NCBI RefSeq assembly: GCF_026914265.1 | Contig: NC_069133.1 | Span: 4,005,566 to 4,069,565 of the forward strand | Length of the DNA stretch: 64,000 nt | Source of the DNA: Mya arenaria | Lineage: Eukaryota; Mollusca; Bivalvia; Myida; Myidae | Direction of reading: 5' to 3' | In this document: piece by piece, positions 46,907-56,747 of the stretch | Position numbering within the stretch: the stretch's first letter is position 1 | How the letters are laid out: each line of letters opens with the position of its first letter | The notes under the pieces: model-generated | What the model was told of the DNA's origin: nothing | The model's input: only the letters and a program-made list of their open reading frames with translations | Database searches by the model: none | Program-made: the position numbers and the translations under genes

Positions 46907-47230
46907 CTAGATTGTATCTTGTACCTTCATAAATATATTCTTCAGAATCATTCCGTGTTGCATTATAAAAAGCCCTGATGAATCCTTACATGTGTTACAA
47001 GTAAATGTCTCACCCTTCAACATAGAATTTAAAAAACAATATCGGCAGGCGAATCTATAACGACATTTCTTACAGAATACGTTGACTTCACTTTTCTTAC
47101 ATAAAACACAGATCCATTTTTTAGCTGATATGCTTTTACCTAAATTAAGATAATCAATTTCGTCAATTAAAGATTGTTTGGTTTTGTTGTCAAGCGTGAC
47201 GATTGAAGTATGTGTAGCAAATGACATCAT
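46907..47230 (-). CDS. Small RING-like zinc-binding protein, ~107 aa
   Basis: Cysteine pattern CVLCKKSEVNVFCKKC, then RYRFACRYC and FTCNTCK: a treble-clef or RING variant without the usual His. The frame is open up to 47353, but the Met at 47230 (MMSFATHTS) is the better start: a CCAAT box and a TTATACATATAG box lie just upstream on the minus strand, and a start at 47353 would overlap the divergent gene. It is the first gene of a likely two-gene unit with 46299-46895. Confidence 0.6.
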   Translation of the reverse strand: MMSFATHTSIVTLDNKTKQSLIDEIDYLNLGKSISAKKWICVLCKKSEVNVFCKKCRYRFACRYCFLNSMLKGETFTCNTCKDSSGLFIMQHGMILKNIFMKVQDTI

Positions 47231-47345
47231 TTTAATGGTTGATTTGTTTGTACGACTATATGTATAACATTTGATTGGTGCGCGCGCATGCATTTTTGAG
47301 TATATAAGGGCGACACATTCATTATTTTTGTTCATTTCACGATGA
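47225..47345. promoter_or_regulatory. Divergent promoter between minus RING unit and plus ORF 47342
   Basis: Plus side: TATATAAGGG at 47301-47310, about 35 bases before ATG 47342. Minus side: CCAATCA near 47273 and TATACATATAG near 47262, about 30 bases before ATG 47230. A CGCGCGCATGCAT tract lies between them. Confidence 0.5.
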
Positions 47346-47944
47346 CTTTTCAACTTGTCAACCCAGACCTACATGCTTTGTGTGAAACATTTATACGAAA
47401 GAAAAGAAACTTTGAAGGGGCTGGCCATCAACGAAAAAACATGTTCAATGTAACATGTCCTTTCACCGATATCGAAGGTTTTCGATTCACGTCGATAACG
47501 AACAGTCCATATGATTTTTTGGACTACATCCCAACAGCCCAGCATCTCTTTTTGACAGAACCTACCTTGGAAGCCTTTGAAAAATACATAGATGAAATAT
47601 TCAAGAACGAACAAAGTGACTGGTCGTATTTCAACATTTTGAAGAAGCTTTCTCCAATGGATTTCAGCAAACTCACAGACACTCTGGAAAATACAAATCT
47701 GAGCAGAAGGGTAGACAAAGAGGTGCGAACGAGCATTCCAATTTGCATCATACCAGTAACCGAGTTCGCAGCCCTTGAAGACTACAGTAGGATTTATGGA
47801 GTTAAATCAAACAACCAATCTCTGGAGAGAACTCAGATCAGACTTCGCCTAAACACATATTTCGTCGCTCTGATAAGGACACTGAACTGTACAGAATCGG
47901 ACATCATAGATGTTATGCATCGAAAAAAACATTTTACCCAGTAA
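47342..47944 (+). CDS. Virus-like ORF of unknown function, 200 aa
   Basis: Good start context after a TATA box. Soluble, mixed alpha/beta composition, with no known motif. It contains the stretch NVTCPFTDIEGFRFTSITNS and a helical C-terminal half. Its end overlaps the beginning of the next ORF (47910) in another frame. Family not recognised. Confidence 0.5.
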   Translation: MTFQLVNPDLHALCETFIRKKRNFEGAGHQRKNMFNVTCPFTDIEGFRFTSITNSPYDFLDYIPTAQHLFLTEPTLEAFEKYIDEIFKNEQSDWSYFNILKKLSPMDFSKLTDTLENTNLSRRVDKEVRTSIPICIIPVTEFAALEDYSRIYGVKSNNQSLERTQIRLRLNTYFVALIRTLNCTESDIIDVMHRKKHFTQ

Positions 47945-48752
47945 AAATTTTCATCTTGTATGCACACAGAAAGAGCTAACATATGCATTCAGGAAGATTC
48001 AAACTAGTGGAATACTAAGTCGGATAGGAATTCGCCTTCAGGTTATAGAAAATAGTGGCATGGTTGTGAAGCCTTTGTTTGGATGTCTTCACTCAAACCT
48101 TTGCCAAGCACTTGAGTGTTTGTTTGCACTACACCCAATGTTTGCACAGTTCCAAGATGCGCTTACTCTGGAAACGCAACTTATAAATGACGGCAAAGGA
48201 ATATTATCGAATGCTAAACCCAACAGAAAACGAAAGCATGTGGAAGCGCCACGAGATCAATCCAAACTACCAAAGAGATGGCGAAAAAATGCTATCACGC
48301 TAGAAACAGAAATTCCTGTTGAACAATCGGTGATTGAGATGTTAGCAGAAGATTCGTCGAATTCTGCGACTAAAACAAACATAAAGAAGGAGTGCGTGGA
48401 ACATTGCGAAAATGACTCAAATGACAATGACATACAAGATTGTGGTACCCAGGAGAAGAAATGGCTAAATAACGCTACCTCGCTAAACACAGAAATTCCT
48501 CTTGAACAATCGGTAATTCAGATGTTAGCAGAGTATTCGTCGGATACTGCGAACCACACACACATAAAGAAGGAGTGCGTGGAACATTCCGAAAATGACT
48601 TAAACGACAATGACACACAATATTGTGGTAACCGGGATGATGACAACAAATGGTGGTTAGACTTATTTGATGAATCCTTAGACGGAAAATCAACTGTAGA
48701 CATTCTTGCTATGGCAATTGAATTAACTTGCCCAGAGCTACTATTCCGATAA
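47910..48752 (+). CDS. Virus-like ORF with two 63-residue repeats, 280 aa
   Basis: The N-terminal third is hydrophobic-helical. Then a basic, nuclear-signal-like segment (NRKRKHVE) leads into two tandem repeats of about 63 residues (about residues 122-184 and 185-247), each with LETEIPVEQSVIEMLAE, a serine-acid patch, IKKECVEH and NDND. The C-terminus is acidic and aromatic (KWWLDLFDESLDG). Acid-rich tandem repeats suggest protein-protein contacts or transcriptional activation, which is inference. An AATAAA signal at 48775 overlaps the next start codon. Confidence 0.5.
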   Translation: MLCIEKNILPSKNFHLVCTQKELTYAFRKIQTSGILSRIGIRLQVIENSGMVVKPLFGCLHSNLCQALECLFALHPMFAQFQDALTLETQLINDGKGILSNAKPNRKRKHVEAPRDQSKLPKRWRKNAITLETEIPVEQSVIEMLAEDSSNSATKTNIKKECVEHCENDSNDNDIQDCGTQEKKWLNNATSLNTEIPLEQSVIQMLAEYSSDTANHTHIKKECVEHSENDLNDNDTQYCGNRDDDNKWWLDLFDESLDGKSTVDILAMAIELTCPELLFR

Positions 48753-48780
48753 GATTATTGTATTATTTTTGAAAAAATAA

Positions 48781-49653
48781 ATGCTTGCAGAATTACTTTG
48801 TATCGTTACTTTTATTGACATTATGTTAGCCAGACACTTTAATCAAGAACGACACATTCCTATCGAAGATATGGTATATCACATATTTAGCGATTATACC
48901 TTACCTAAGGAAATTCAATCTTCTGAGATTGCCAATATCGTAAACGAACACGGTGATATGCGATATGAATTTCTGGTTGAAATGCGCCAGGAACACTTTG
49001 TACCCATAGAATTTACACCAACACATGTGAAATCCATCGAAATTACGCTTGACAGTGCGTTGACACAGAAAATTGTCAGAATCAAATTTCATAACGATGG
49101 ATACGATTCAGATTTTCTCCTAGCTGAGGAATATGTTAGTGAGCGGGATCATTTACATAAGGGATACGCAAACAAGATATTTTTTTCCGATAGATGTACA
49201 GCTGACATGGCAGCCACAGCCTATTATTCGGTAATCAAACTCGACTTCCTTACAAAATTCAGCGTCTTCTCAAGATTGAAAATTGCCCAACATTTACTGC
49301 AGCGGTTTGGAAGTGAACTCTACCCTACAAATATGGTACACTTTTTAGATCGACGAATACAGGACATTCATGAACAAGCACTTCTTGCGATAAAATCTCA
49401 GAGAGATAATTTGTATAGATCTGATCAATCAAACAGACTTCTAAAGTGTGCTGAATTGAACACAGTTATAAAAGATATTGCAAATGATACATGGACTTAC
49501 CGAGATTGCTACATTGATACTTCGAAACACCAATTATGTGTTTTATTTCAATCAAAATATGGACTACAAACCTACACGACCAACCGCTTCTGCAAGGATG
49601 GTTTTTGTTGCAATAGTAACATCAATTACAAAGGACTCAAGCTACATTTTTGA
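48781..49653 (+). CDS. Virus-like ORF of unknown function, 290 aa
   Basis: The ATG is embedded in the AATAAATG that also serves the gene upstream, showing tight packing. Hydrophobic first 20 residues (LLCIVTFIDIMLA) could be a weak signal or a buried helix. The middle is helical and the C-terminus has NRFCKDGFCCNSN, a small cysteine cluster. Family not recognised. It is followed at about 49697 by GAATAAAATG and then by the long repeat block. Confidence 0.5.
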   Translation: MLAELLCIVTFIDIMLARHFNQERHIPIEDMVYHIFSDYTLPKEIQSSEIANIVNEHGDMRYEFLVEMRQEHFVPIEFTPTHVKSIEITLDSALTQKIVRIKFHNDGYDSDFLLAEEYVSERDHLHKGYANKIFFSDRCTADMAATAYYSVIKLDFLTKFSVFSRLKIAQHLLQRFGSELYPTNMVHFLDRRIQDIHEQALLAIKSQRDNLYRSDQSNRLLKCAELNTVIKDIANDTWTYRDCYIDTSKHQLCVLFQSKYGLQTYTTNRFCKDGFCCNSNINYKGLKLHF

Positions 49654-50026
49654 CTGAGGAGTTGTTGGGTGAATTATGTGTTTTACTTTTTTATGAATAA
49701 AATGTTTGTACATCGTGTATGCAGTGTGTTGTAAATGCTTTGTCTCAAAACATATTAACCATTCTCTCAGTTTTGATTTACAAATGATAGAGCACAACAC
49801 AAACACAGTGCTTAAAATTATGATTTATTTGACAACTTTTCAATTTTTTCAAAATTTTTGACTTTGGATTTTCACCATAGCGCATTCGTTTTTTAGCTAT
49901 ATACTTACCAAAGCGCATTTGCGTTTAAGCGATGTAGTTTTTTCACGCTGAGTACCCCCCTTATGAAACTTTTTTTTACATTGAATTTAGAACGATTTAT
50001 TTGAATCTCAAAATTAAGCACACAAA

Positions 50027-50177
50027 GTGACGATGTACAAATATTTTGGGATGACGAGATTTTGGCTCGCTCGCCCGACCAAACTAAAAGACATATAGAT
50101 ATACTTTATGTCTTTCAGTTGGGCTGGGCGAGGTAACCAAAAAGCTCGTCACCCTAAATTATTTGTACATCGTCACC
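50027..50177. repeat. 151-bp imperfect palindrome, copy 1
   Basis: Begins GTGACGATGTACAAATA and ends with its complement TATTTGTACATCGTCACC-like. The stem contains GGCTCGCTCGCCCGACC facing GGGCTGGGCGAGG, and a short AT loop AGATATACTT. GCTC-repeat hairpins of this size resemble parvovirus terminal hairpins where Rep binds, by analogy only. Confidence 0.75.
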
Positions 50178-51446
50178 TGGTTTGCTTAAATTTGTGAGTC
50201 GATTTGTCATAATAAGAGTGAAATGTATGATAAACTGCTTAGCATCTTCAAATAATTTGACGTTCATCTTTTGGTTTGACAAATAATAGAGTGAAATGTA
50301 TGAGAACTGCTAAATGTCATGAATCGATTTGACACTTAGCATTTGGTTTGACAAATAATAAAGTGAACTGTTTGATAAATGCTCAGTATCATGAATCGCT
50401 TTGATATTCATCAATTCGTTTTACTAATGAAAAAATGATTTATTCATTCGCGACGATTTCCTAATTTTCACAAATGAATGGTATCTCATTCTATTTTCTG
50501 TCAAATAAACCTTAATGATCTGCATGTTTTTTCCAGGAGATGAAAATTTCATGAAATGCAAAATGTTCATATTCCATTTTTATTTTCAAAGATTTTACTC
50601 ATTGTGTCAAGTCCATGAAACTGGCGTTCACACAAGATTTGAAAACAAATAAAATCGTCATATTGCTTTCAGTCCTTTGATTTTTTTTCTAGGAGATGAA
50701 AATTTCATGAAATGCAAAATGTTCATATTCAATTTACATTCTCAAAGATTTTACTCATTGTGTCATGTCAATGAAACTGGCGTTCACACAAGATTTGAAA
50801 ACAAGTAAAATCGTCATATTGCTTTCATTCATTTGATGTTTTTATGAAGAATTTGCATGTTTTTTCTAGGAGATGAAAATTTCATGAAATGCAAAATGTT
50901 CATATTCCATTTTTATTTTCAAAGATTTTACTCATTGTGTCAAGTCCATGAAACTGGCGTTCACACAAGATTTGAAAACAAATAAAATCTTCATATTGAT
51001 AATTATGAGAAATCTGTGGCTATTTGGCATGACAAAAAATAAAGTGAAACATCAATGAGTTGTGATGGTTTACATTTGAACATTTTTTCAAGTTGATCTA
51101 CAAATGGACGAATACTCTATTCATATTGGATGATTTACTTGCAGTGTGTTGTAAATACTTAGTCTCAAAACATATTAACCATTCTCTCAGTTTTGATTTA
51201 CAAATGATAGAGCACAACACAAACACAGTGCTTAAAATTATGATTTATTTGACAACTTTTCAAATTTTTCAAAATTTTTGACTTTGGATTTTCACCATAG
51301 CGCATTCGTTTTTTAGCTATATACTTACCAAAGCGCATTTGCGTTTAAGCGATGTAGTTTTTTCACGCTGAGTACCCCCCTTATGAAACTTTTTTTTACA
51401 TTGAATTTAGAACGATTTATTTGAATCTCAAAATTAAGCACACAAA

Positions 51447-51597
51447 GTAACGATGTACAAATATTTTGGGATGACGAGATTTTGGCTCGCTCGCCCGACC
51501 AAACTAAAAGACTTATAGATATACTTTAAGTCTTTCAGTTGGGCTGGGCGAGGTAACCAAAAAGCTCGTCACCCTAAATTATTTGTACATCGTCACC
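51447..51597. repeat. 151-bp imperfect palindrome, copy 2
   Basis: Same as 50027-50177 with very few differences. The loop side reads ACTTATAGATATACTTTAAG, so arms pair slightly further than in copy 1. Confidence 0.75.
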
Positions 51598-52715
51598 TGG
51601 TTTGCTTAAATTTGTGAGTCGATTTGTCATAAAAAGAGTAAAATGTATGATAAGATGCTTAGCATCTTCAAATAATTTGACATTCATCTTTTGGTTTGAC
51701 AAATAATAAGAGTGAAATGTATGATAAATTGCTTAGCATCTTCAAATAATTTGACGTTCATCTTTTGGTTTGACAAATAATAGAGTGAAATGTATGAGAA
51801 ATGCTAAATGTCATGAATCTATTTGACACTTAGCATTTGGTTTGACAAATGAAAAAATGATTTATTCATTCGCGACGATTTCTTAATTTTCACAAATGAA
51901 TGGTATCTCATTCTATTTTCTGTCAAATAAACCTTGATGATCTGCATGTTTTTTCCAGGAGATGAAAATTTCATGAAATGCAAAATGTTCATATTCAATT
52001 TTTATTCTCAAAGATTTTACTCATTGTGTACAAAAATAATGAAACTGGCGTTCACACAAGATTTGAAAACAAGTAAAATCGTCATATTGCTTTCATTCAT
52101 TTGATGTTTTTATGAAGAATTTGCATGTTTTTTCTAGGAGATGAAAATTTCATGAAATGCAAAATGTTCATATTCCATTTTTATTTTCAAAGATTTGACT
52201 CATTGTGTCAAGTCCATGAAACTGGCGTTCACACAAGATTTGAAAACAAATAAAATCTTCATATTGATAATTATGAGACAATCTGTGGCTATTTGGCATG
52301 ACAAAAAATAAAGTGAAACATCAATGAGTTGTGATGGTTTACATTTGGACATTTTTTCAAGTTGATCTACAAATGGACGAATACTCTATTCATATTGGAT
52401 GATTTACTTGCAGTGTGTTGTAAATACTTAGTCTCAAAACATATTAACCATTCTCTCAGTTTTGATTTACAAATGATAGAGCACAACACAAACACAGTGC
52501 TTAAAATTATGATTTATTTGACAACTTTTCAAATTTTTCAAAATTTTTGACTTTGGATTTTCACCATAGCGCATTCGTTTTTTAGCTATATACTTACCAA
52601 AGCGCATTTGCGTTTAAGCGATGTAGTTTTTTCACGCTGAGTACCCCCCTTATGAAACTTTTTTTTACATTGAATTTAGAACGATTTATTTGAATCTCAA
52701 AATTAAGCACACAAA

Positions 52716-52866
52716 GTGACGATGTACAAATATTTTGGGATGACGAGATTTTGGCTCGCTCGCCCGACCAAACTAAAAGACTTATAGATATACTTTAAGT
52801 CTTTCAGTTGGGCTGGGCGAGGTAACCAAAAAGCTCGTCACTCTAAATTATTTGTACATCGTCACC
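52716..52866. repeat. 151-bp imperfect palindrome, copy 3
   Basis: A further near-identical copy, nearest to the Rep-like gene (about 475 bases upstream of it). Confidence 0.75.
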
Positions 52867-53340
52867 TGGTTTGCTTAAATTTGTGAGTCGATTTGTCATA
52901 AAAAGAGTAAAATGTATGATAAGATGCTTAGCATCTTCAAATAATTTGACGTTCATCTTTTGGTTTGACAAATAATAATAGTGAAATGTATGATAAACTG
53001 CTTAGCATCTGTAAATAATTTGACATTCATCTTTTGTTTTGACAAATAATAGAGTGAAATGTATGACAAATGCTCAGTATCATGAATCGATTTGTCACTT
53101 AGTATTTGGTTAGACAATAAATAAAGAGCAATAAATGATATATGTTCAGTGTCATTATTCGATTTTACATTCATCATTTGGAATGTCAAATAATAGAGTG
53201 AAATGTATGACAAATGCTAAAGTGTCACATTGGTGTGAAATAAATTATGATATGAATTATGTTTGTTTTTTCAAAAAGTATTTAACAGAAATGGTATGTA
53301 AGGTTAGTGCAATTGCTTTTGATTGTCAATTGTAATCAGA

Positions 53341-54252
53341 ATGACACAAAAAAGAGGATATTGCTTTACAATGAACGATTACAACGAAGATGATTTAAAA
53401 AAACTAAAAGATATTAAATGTAAATATATCATCATTTGCAAAGTAATTGGAGATAATGAAGTACGGTTACGAGGTTATATTTACTACCAGGGAAGCGGAA
53501 AAACCTTCACTGGCGTCAAAAGAGATGTAGGAGATAAAGCACATATCGAACCAGCGGAGGAAACACCAGTGAAGAGCAAAATGCATTGTAGCAATGGAGG
53601 ATTAGTGATATTTGAAAATAGTAAATTACCTCAAAGGGAAAAGAGACAAAATGAAGTTCGCACGTCCGAGGTGAAAACAAATGTAAAATCGTTGAAGCCT
53701 AAGTTCGATGATGATAAATATGTGTGTGCTACCAAAGCTAAACAAGACTTTTTCCTTTCTGTGACAGACCTTTTAAAAGTACCATTCGTCAAGTCCGCGA
53801 CACAAAAACTATACAATCGAGATGATATACAGGGAATAGTGAGTAAGAAATATGGTTCTGATGACCCGACCGAGATCTTGAAAATATTAAAGCATAAACG
53901 AGAAAAACGCATCGCTATCCGCCAAGCTAAATCACAACAGAGACAAGAACAGAGACATTCACATCTGAGATATCTTTTATCTCAGAGTGGCCTCGAGCTC
54001 CGAGACGACAGTACTCTCTGTCAGAGGTATATCAGAGGGGAAATCAAAGATCAAACTCCAGAATGGATTGTCAATCGTATGTGTCAATTGAAGTATCTGT
54101 ACCAATATCTCGATATGAAAAAAGCATATAAAGAATCACGGAAGCTTAAGGCTCAACAACCTGACTATCCTCAATCAATCAGTCAACTCGCAGAGCACAT
54201 TGCTCTACGCAAAGTAGGAGGTTCATACCCTGATAAATTTCCATGGCTTTGA
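53341..54252 (+). CDS. CRESS-DNA Rep-like protein with unknown C-terminal domain, ~303 aa
   Basis: The first ~100 residues align by eye with the circovirus Rep endonuclease domain: RGYCFTMNDYNEDDLKK at the motif 1 position, KYIIICKVIG, RGYIYY at motif 2, KTFTGVKRDVGDKAHIEPAE, then the motif 3 region and NGGLVIFE. The catalytic signature looks degenerate, so a DNA-binding or structural role is as likely as nicking. No Walker helicase domain follows. The rest is a basic linker, a QRQEQRHSHLRYLL helix, and a C-terminal domain ending GGSYPDKFPWL. An alternative Met lies at 53323. It lies right after the palindrome block, which would suit a protein that acts on those hairpins. Family assignment is by pattern only. 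Confidence 0.6.
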   Translation: MTQKRGYCFTMNDYNEDDLKKLKDIKCKYIIICKVIGDNEVRLRGYIYYQGSGKTFTGVKRDVGDKAHIEPAEETPVKSKMHCSNGGLVIFENSKLPQREKRQNEVRTSEVKTNVKSLKPKFDDDKYVCATKAKQDFFLSVTDLLKVPFVKSATQKLYNRDDIQGIVSKKYGSDDPTEILKILKHKREKRIAIRQAKSQQRQEQRHSHLRYLLSQSGLELRDDSTLCQRYIRGEIKDQTPEWIVNRMCQLKYLYQYLDMKKAYKESRKLKAQQPDYPQSISQLAEHIALRKVGGSYPDKFPWL

Positions 54253-54364
54253 TATTATTCACAAATTTGTTGTTTTTTCCATTGTTTGTGATTTTCAAAC
54301 ATAATAAACCAATAAACCTGATATTTCGGTTTTGTCTCATTATCAGATGATGAAGAGAGAAAAA

Positions 54365-54413
54365 TAACACTATATATATATATGGCTTTAAACAGAACGT
54401 ATCATTTGTTACA
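54365..54413 (+). promoter_or_regulatory. TATA-type promoter of the IAP gene
   Basis: TATATATATATATGG at about 54371-54384 lies about 30-40 bases before the ATG at 54414. Confidence 0.45.
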
Positions 54414-55343
54414 ATGGAGTATTCTTTCAAACAAGTATCGATTCCAAAACATCAAGAATATGATAATTTCACTGCTCGATTAGCAACATATAGTGCTTGG
54501 TCGATCGATTTCATTGATCCAGTTGACTTGGCAAAAGCAGGATTGTTTTTTACCGGTTTTCGTGATGAAGTAACTTGTTATTTTTGCGGAAATCATTTAC
54601 ACTCGTGGGAGCGAGGAGAAGTCCCAGAAAATGAACATGCACGTTTTTTCCCCAATTGTAAGTTAACACATAACATGGAATCTGAAGATCTTATTAACGA
54701 AGAAGATGACGATGCATATGATCCTGATCCCTTTTACAGACAATTTTTCAGCGAGTCAGCACGACTCGAAACGTATAGAGATTGGAAATCTGTGATAAGT
54801 CAAGAAGAGTTGGCAAAAAATGGATTCATTTACCAACACACTGGGGATCGCGTTCAGTGTGTGTTTTGTCGAAAATGTTTTTCTGACTGGAAGCCAGAAG
54901 ACCGAATCCCAAATGTTCATTATCGTTTCAGCCCAGAATGTCCCTTTGCTGCTGGATTTGAAACAAGAAATGTACCTCTGGTATGCATTTCAGAACAACA
55001 AAATATTGACAAAATCCTACTTGAATTTGGGTTTCGCATCGAGGATATTAGTAACGCCAAACTGGTCTTTCGCAGAACATACGGCAGTGAAAAGAGTTAT
55101 GAAATCAATGACATTTGTAACATTTTGCTCGAAACGAATGTAAAGCACGGACCATCTGAAAACCATGAACAAGACACAAACCTTGATGAACGAAGACAGT
55201 GCAAAATTTGTTTTGACGGTCTCGTAGACATGGTACTTTTGCCTTGTGGGCATCTGTTTTGCTGCAGAGTGTGTGCCAACATCCTGTCAAATTGTTCCAT
55301 ATGTCGGAAGAAAATCACAGGCAGAGTACAGGCTCTATTGTGA
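54414..55343 (+). CDS. Inhibitor of apoptosis protein: two BIR domains and C-terminal RING, 309 aa
   Basis: BIR1 covers about residues 21-83 with zinc ligands C55, C58, H75 and C82. BIR2 covers about 117-177 with C149, C152, H169 and C176. The RING spans 263-297 as C3HC4 (CKIC, CGHLFCC, CSIC). Between BIR2 and RING is a helical, UBA-like stretch. BIR domains bind caspases or Smac-type ligands, and the RING ubiquitinates them. Length and layout match baculoviral and malacoherpesvirus IAPs and small invertebrate IAPs. No introns, unlike most animal IAP genes, and the neighbours are virus-like, so capture by a virus is likely. It could also be a host retrocopy. Confidence 0.85.
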   Translation: MEYSFKQVSIPKHQEYDNFTARLATYSAWSIDFIDPVDLAKAGLFFTGFRDEVTCYFCGNHLHSWERGEVPENEHARFFPNCKLTHNMESEDLINEEDDDAYDPDPFYRQFFSESARLETYRDWKSVISQEELAKNGFIYQHTGDRVQCVFCRKCFSDWKPEDRIPNVHYRFSPECPFAAGFETRNVPLVCISEQQNIDKILLEFGFRIEDISNAKLVFRRTYGSEKSYEINDICNILLETNVKHGPSENHEQDTNLDERRQCKICFDGLVDMVLLPCGHLFCCRVCANILSNCSICRKKITGRVQALL

Positions 55344-55612
55344 TGACATTAAATGGCTACATCGGATGGGACCAAACCACAGTCAACTGCGCGTTTACAC
55401 ATAGCAAACTGTGAAGTTTTGTTTTGATGTTTGAAAAATGAAAATGGAAATGGAATGGACTTGGGGAAATAGGCTGATAGAAAAGGCCCCCCCCCCTTGT
55501 TGAAAATCCCCCCCCCCTTATTTTCACCCCCGTTTTCTGTATTCCATTATTTGTGGTGGCTACAAAGAACTCATGCACACATACAAACACACAAACATAC
55601 ACTATGACAGCC

Positions 55613-56017
55613 GATACAGCCGATACAGATCCAAACATGTCAAACATGTCAAACATGTTAAACACGTCAAAATATTCGTATGATAAGAGATTCGGAAAAC
55701 GTTTTCGATGTTGTGAGTGGTGTGGTGGTTACAGTAACATTGACTATCTCCTACTCGTTATGAAAAACTGTGTGTTCGAACATTCCGCGTGTCCAAGCTG
55801 TTTCGATAAATACAATGGCTCTTGTCCTGCTTGTTGGTTGAACCATCCAGTTGCGTTAGCACACATTAAGGAAAGGAAACGATACTACAAGAAATTGGGT
55901 AAAATAGAAACTAACGACTGGTTATTGAGAGAGATGAGGCATGATTACCTCGCCACCATTAAGAAAAGCACAAGGGAAAAGTTCAAAAGTGACGTGTTGA
56001 TGTTCGCCTTTTTGTAA
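55613..56017 (+). CDS. Small C3HC4-like cysteine-rich protein, copy 1
   Basis: The shared core is KRFRCCEWCGGYSNIDYLLL, then CVFEHSACPSCFDKYNG and CPACW: C-x2-C, then C-x3-H-x2-C-x2-C, then C-x2-C, a RING or treble-clef layout. It is followed by a basic helical tail (KERKRYYKKLG). The open frame begins at 55553; the start may be one of several Mets between 55604 and 55650. Two closely related copies follow at 57580 and 59480. Unknown family; a virus-encoded ubiquitin-ligase-like or nucleic-acid-binding role is conceivable. Confidence 0.6.
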   Translation, partial: DTADTDPNMSNMSNMLNTSKYSYDKRFGKRFRCCEWCGGYSNIDYLLLVMKNCVFEHSACPSCFDKYNGSCPACWLNHPVALAHIKERKRYYKKLGKIETNDWLLREMRHDYLATIKKSTREKFKSDVLMFAFL

Positions 56018-56095
56018 TGCAAAGCTCTAATTGGTATAAAAGCAAAATACTGCAAAACATTGCAAAATACTGCAAAGCCAAACTGCAAAGAGATC

Positions 56096-56590
56096 ATGGC
56101 AAAACCAAACTGCAAAGAGATCATGACAAACAACTGCCAGTGTGACGACTGTAAGTTTTTCAGATTGAATTATTATGACTGTAAGTTTTACGAAGTTGAG
56201 GACTGCCAGTGCGACGACTGTAAATTGTACAGACAGAAGATGGATTTGAATGATTCCAATGCCATGAACTGTGAGATGGATGAGCTGGCTAACACCGTAA
56301 AAACACAGAAATCAGACAACAGCAATACCTTACCGCAACAAACCGAATCGATGAGTGTTGATATGTTGGATAAGGAAATGTTCATGAATTATTATGAAAT
56401 GTTCAAACCGCAGATGGATTTAAACGATTCCAGTTCCAATGCGGGAATGAAAAGAAAAGTGGAAAATGGTGAGATGGATAACATTGTAAAAAGACAGAAA
56501 ATAGAATACAGCAATACCTCCCCCCAGCAAACCGAATCGATGAGAGTTGGTATGTTTGACAAGGACAATGACTGTATGGATCTTGTTTGA
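56096..56590 (+). CDS. Cysteine-motif protein with internal repeat, copy A
   Basis: The N-terminus has CQCDDCKFFRLNYYDC and CQCDDCKLYR, two CxCxxC-type motifs. It is followed by two imperfect repeats of about 50 residues, each with MDLNDS, an E-M-D/D-N run and PQQTESM. The second contains KRKVENGEMDNIVKRQK, likely a nuclear signal. The frame is open from 56060, where short KPNCKEIM repeats lead in. Copy B at 57993 is identical over most of its length. Function unknown. Confidence 0.55.
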   Translation: MAKPNCKEIMTNNCQCDDCKFFRLNYYDCKFYEVEDCQCDDCKLYRQKMDLNDSNAMNCEMDELANTVKTQKSDNSNTLPQQTESMSVDMLDKEMFMNYYEMFKPQMDLNDSSSNAGMKRKVENGEMDNIVKRQKIEYSNTSPQQTESMRVGMFDKDNDCMDLV

Positions 56591-56747
56591 TATTTATGCA
56601 AAAAGCTACAATGTGCTTCTATTTGAAATAAATGAACATAAAACCAATATGAAAGTTTTGACGATGAATAATATCGATGAATTATTTTTTTGCTATTATA
56701 AGGTCTCCAAATTGTGCACTGGTTACAAACAATCTACAATCTACAAC

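Larger units (their letters stand above)
49700..53240. repeat. 3.5-kb block of large direct repeats
   Basis: One long unit occurs three times: its phrase CACAGTGCTTAAAATTATG follows starts near 49723, 51143 and 52412, spacing 1420 and 1269. Within it, five copies of AGGAGATGAAAATTTCATG begin at 50535, 50691, 50868, 51957 and 52136, and many ~65-bp units with TTTTGGTTTGACAAATAATA lie at 50200-50440, 51620-51860 and 52880-53220. ORFs here are only products of the repeats. The block separates the 45.6-49.7 kb genes from the 53.3-61.6 kb genes. Confidence 0.85.

Noticed and set aside
51093-52550. Two identical 62-codon ORFs
   Set aside because: They fall in the long direct-repeat units and have no start context or codon signal of a gene.
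49700-53240. CRISPR-like repeat array
   Set aside because: Repeats are long, unequally spaced and in an animal-like context, with no short uniform repeats and unique spacers.
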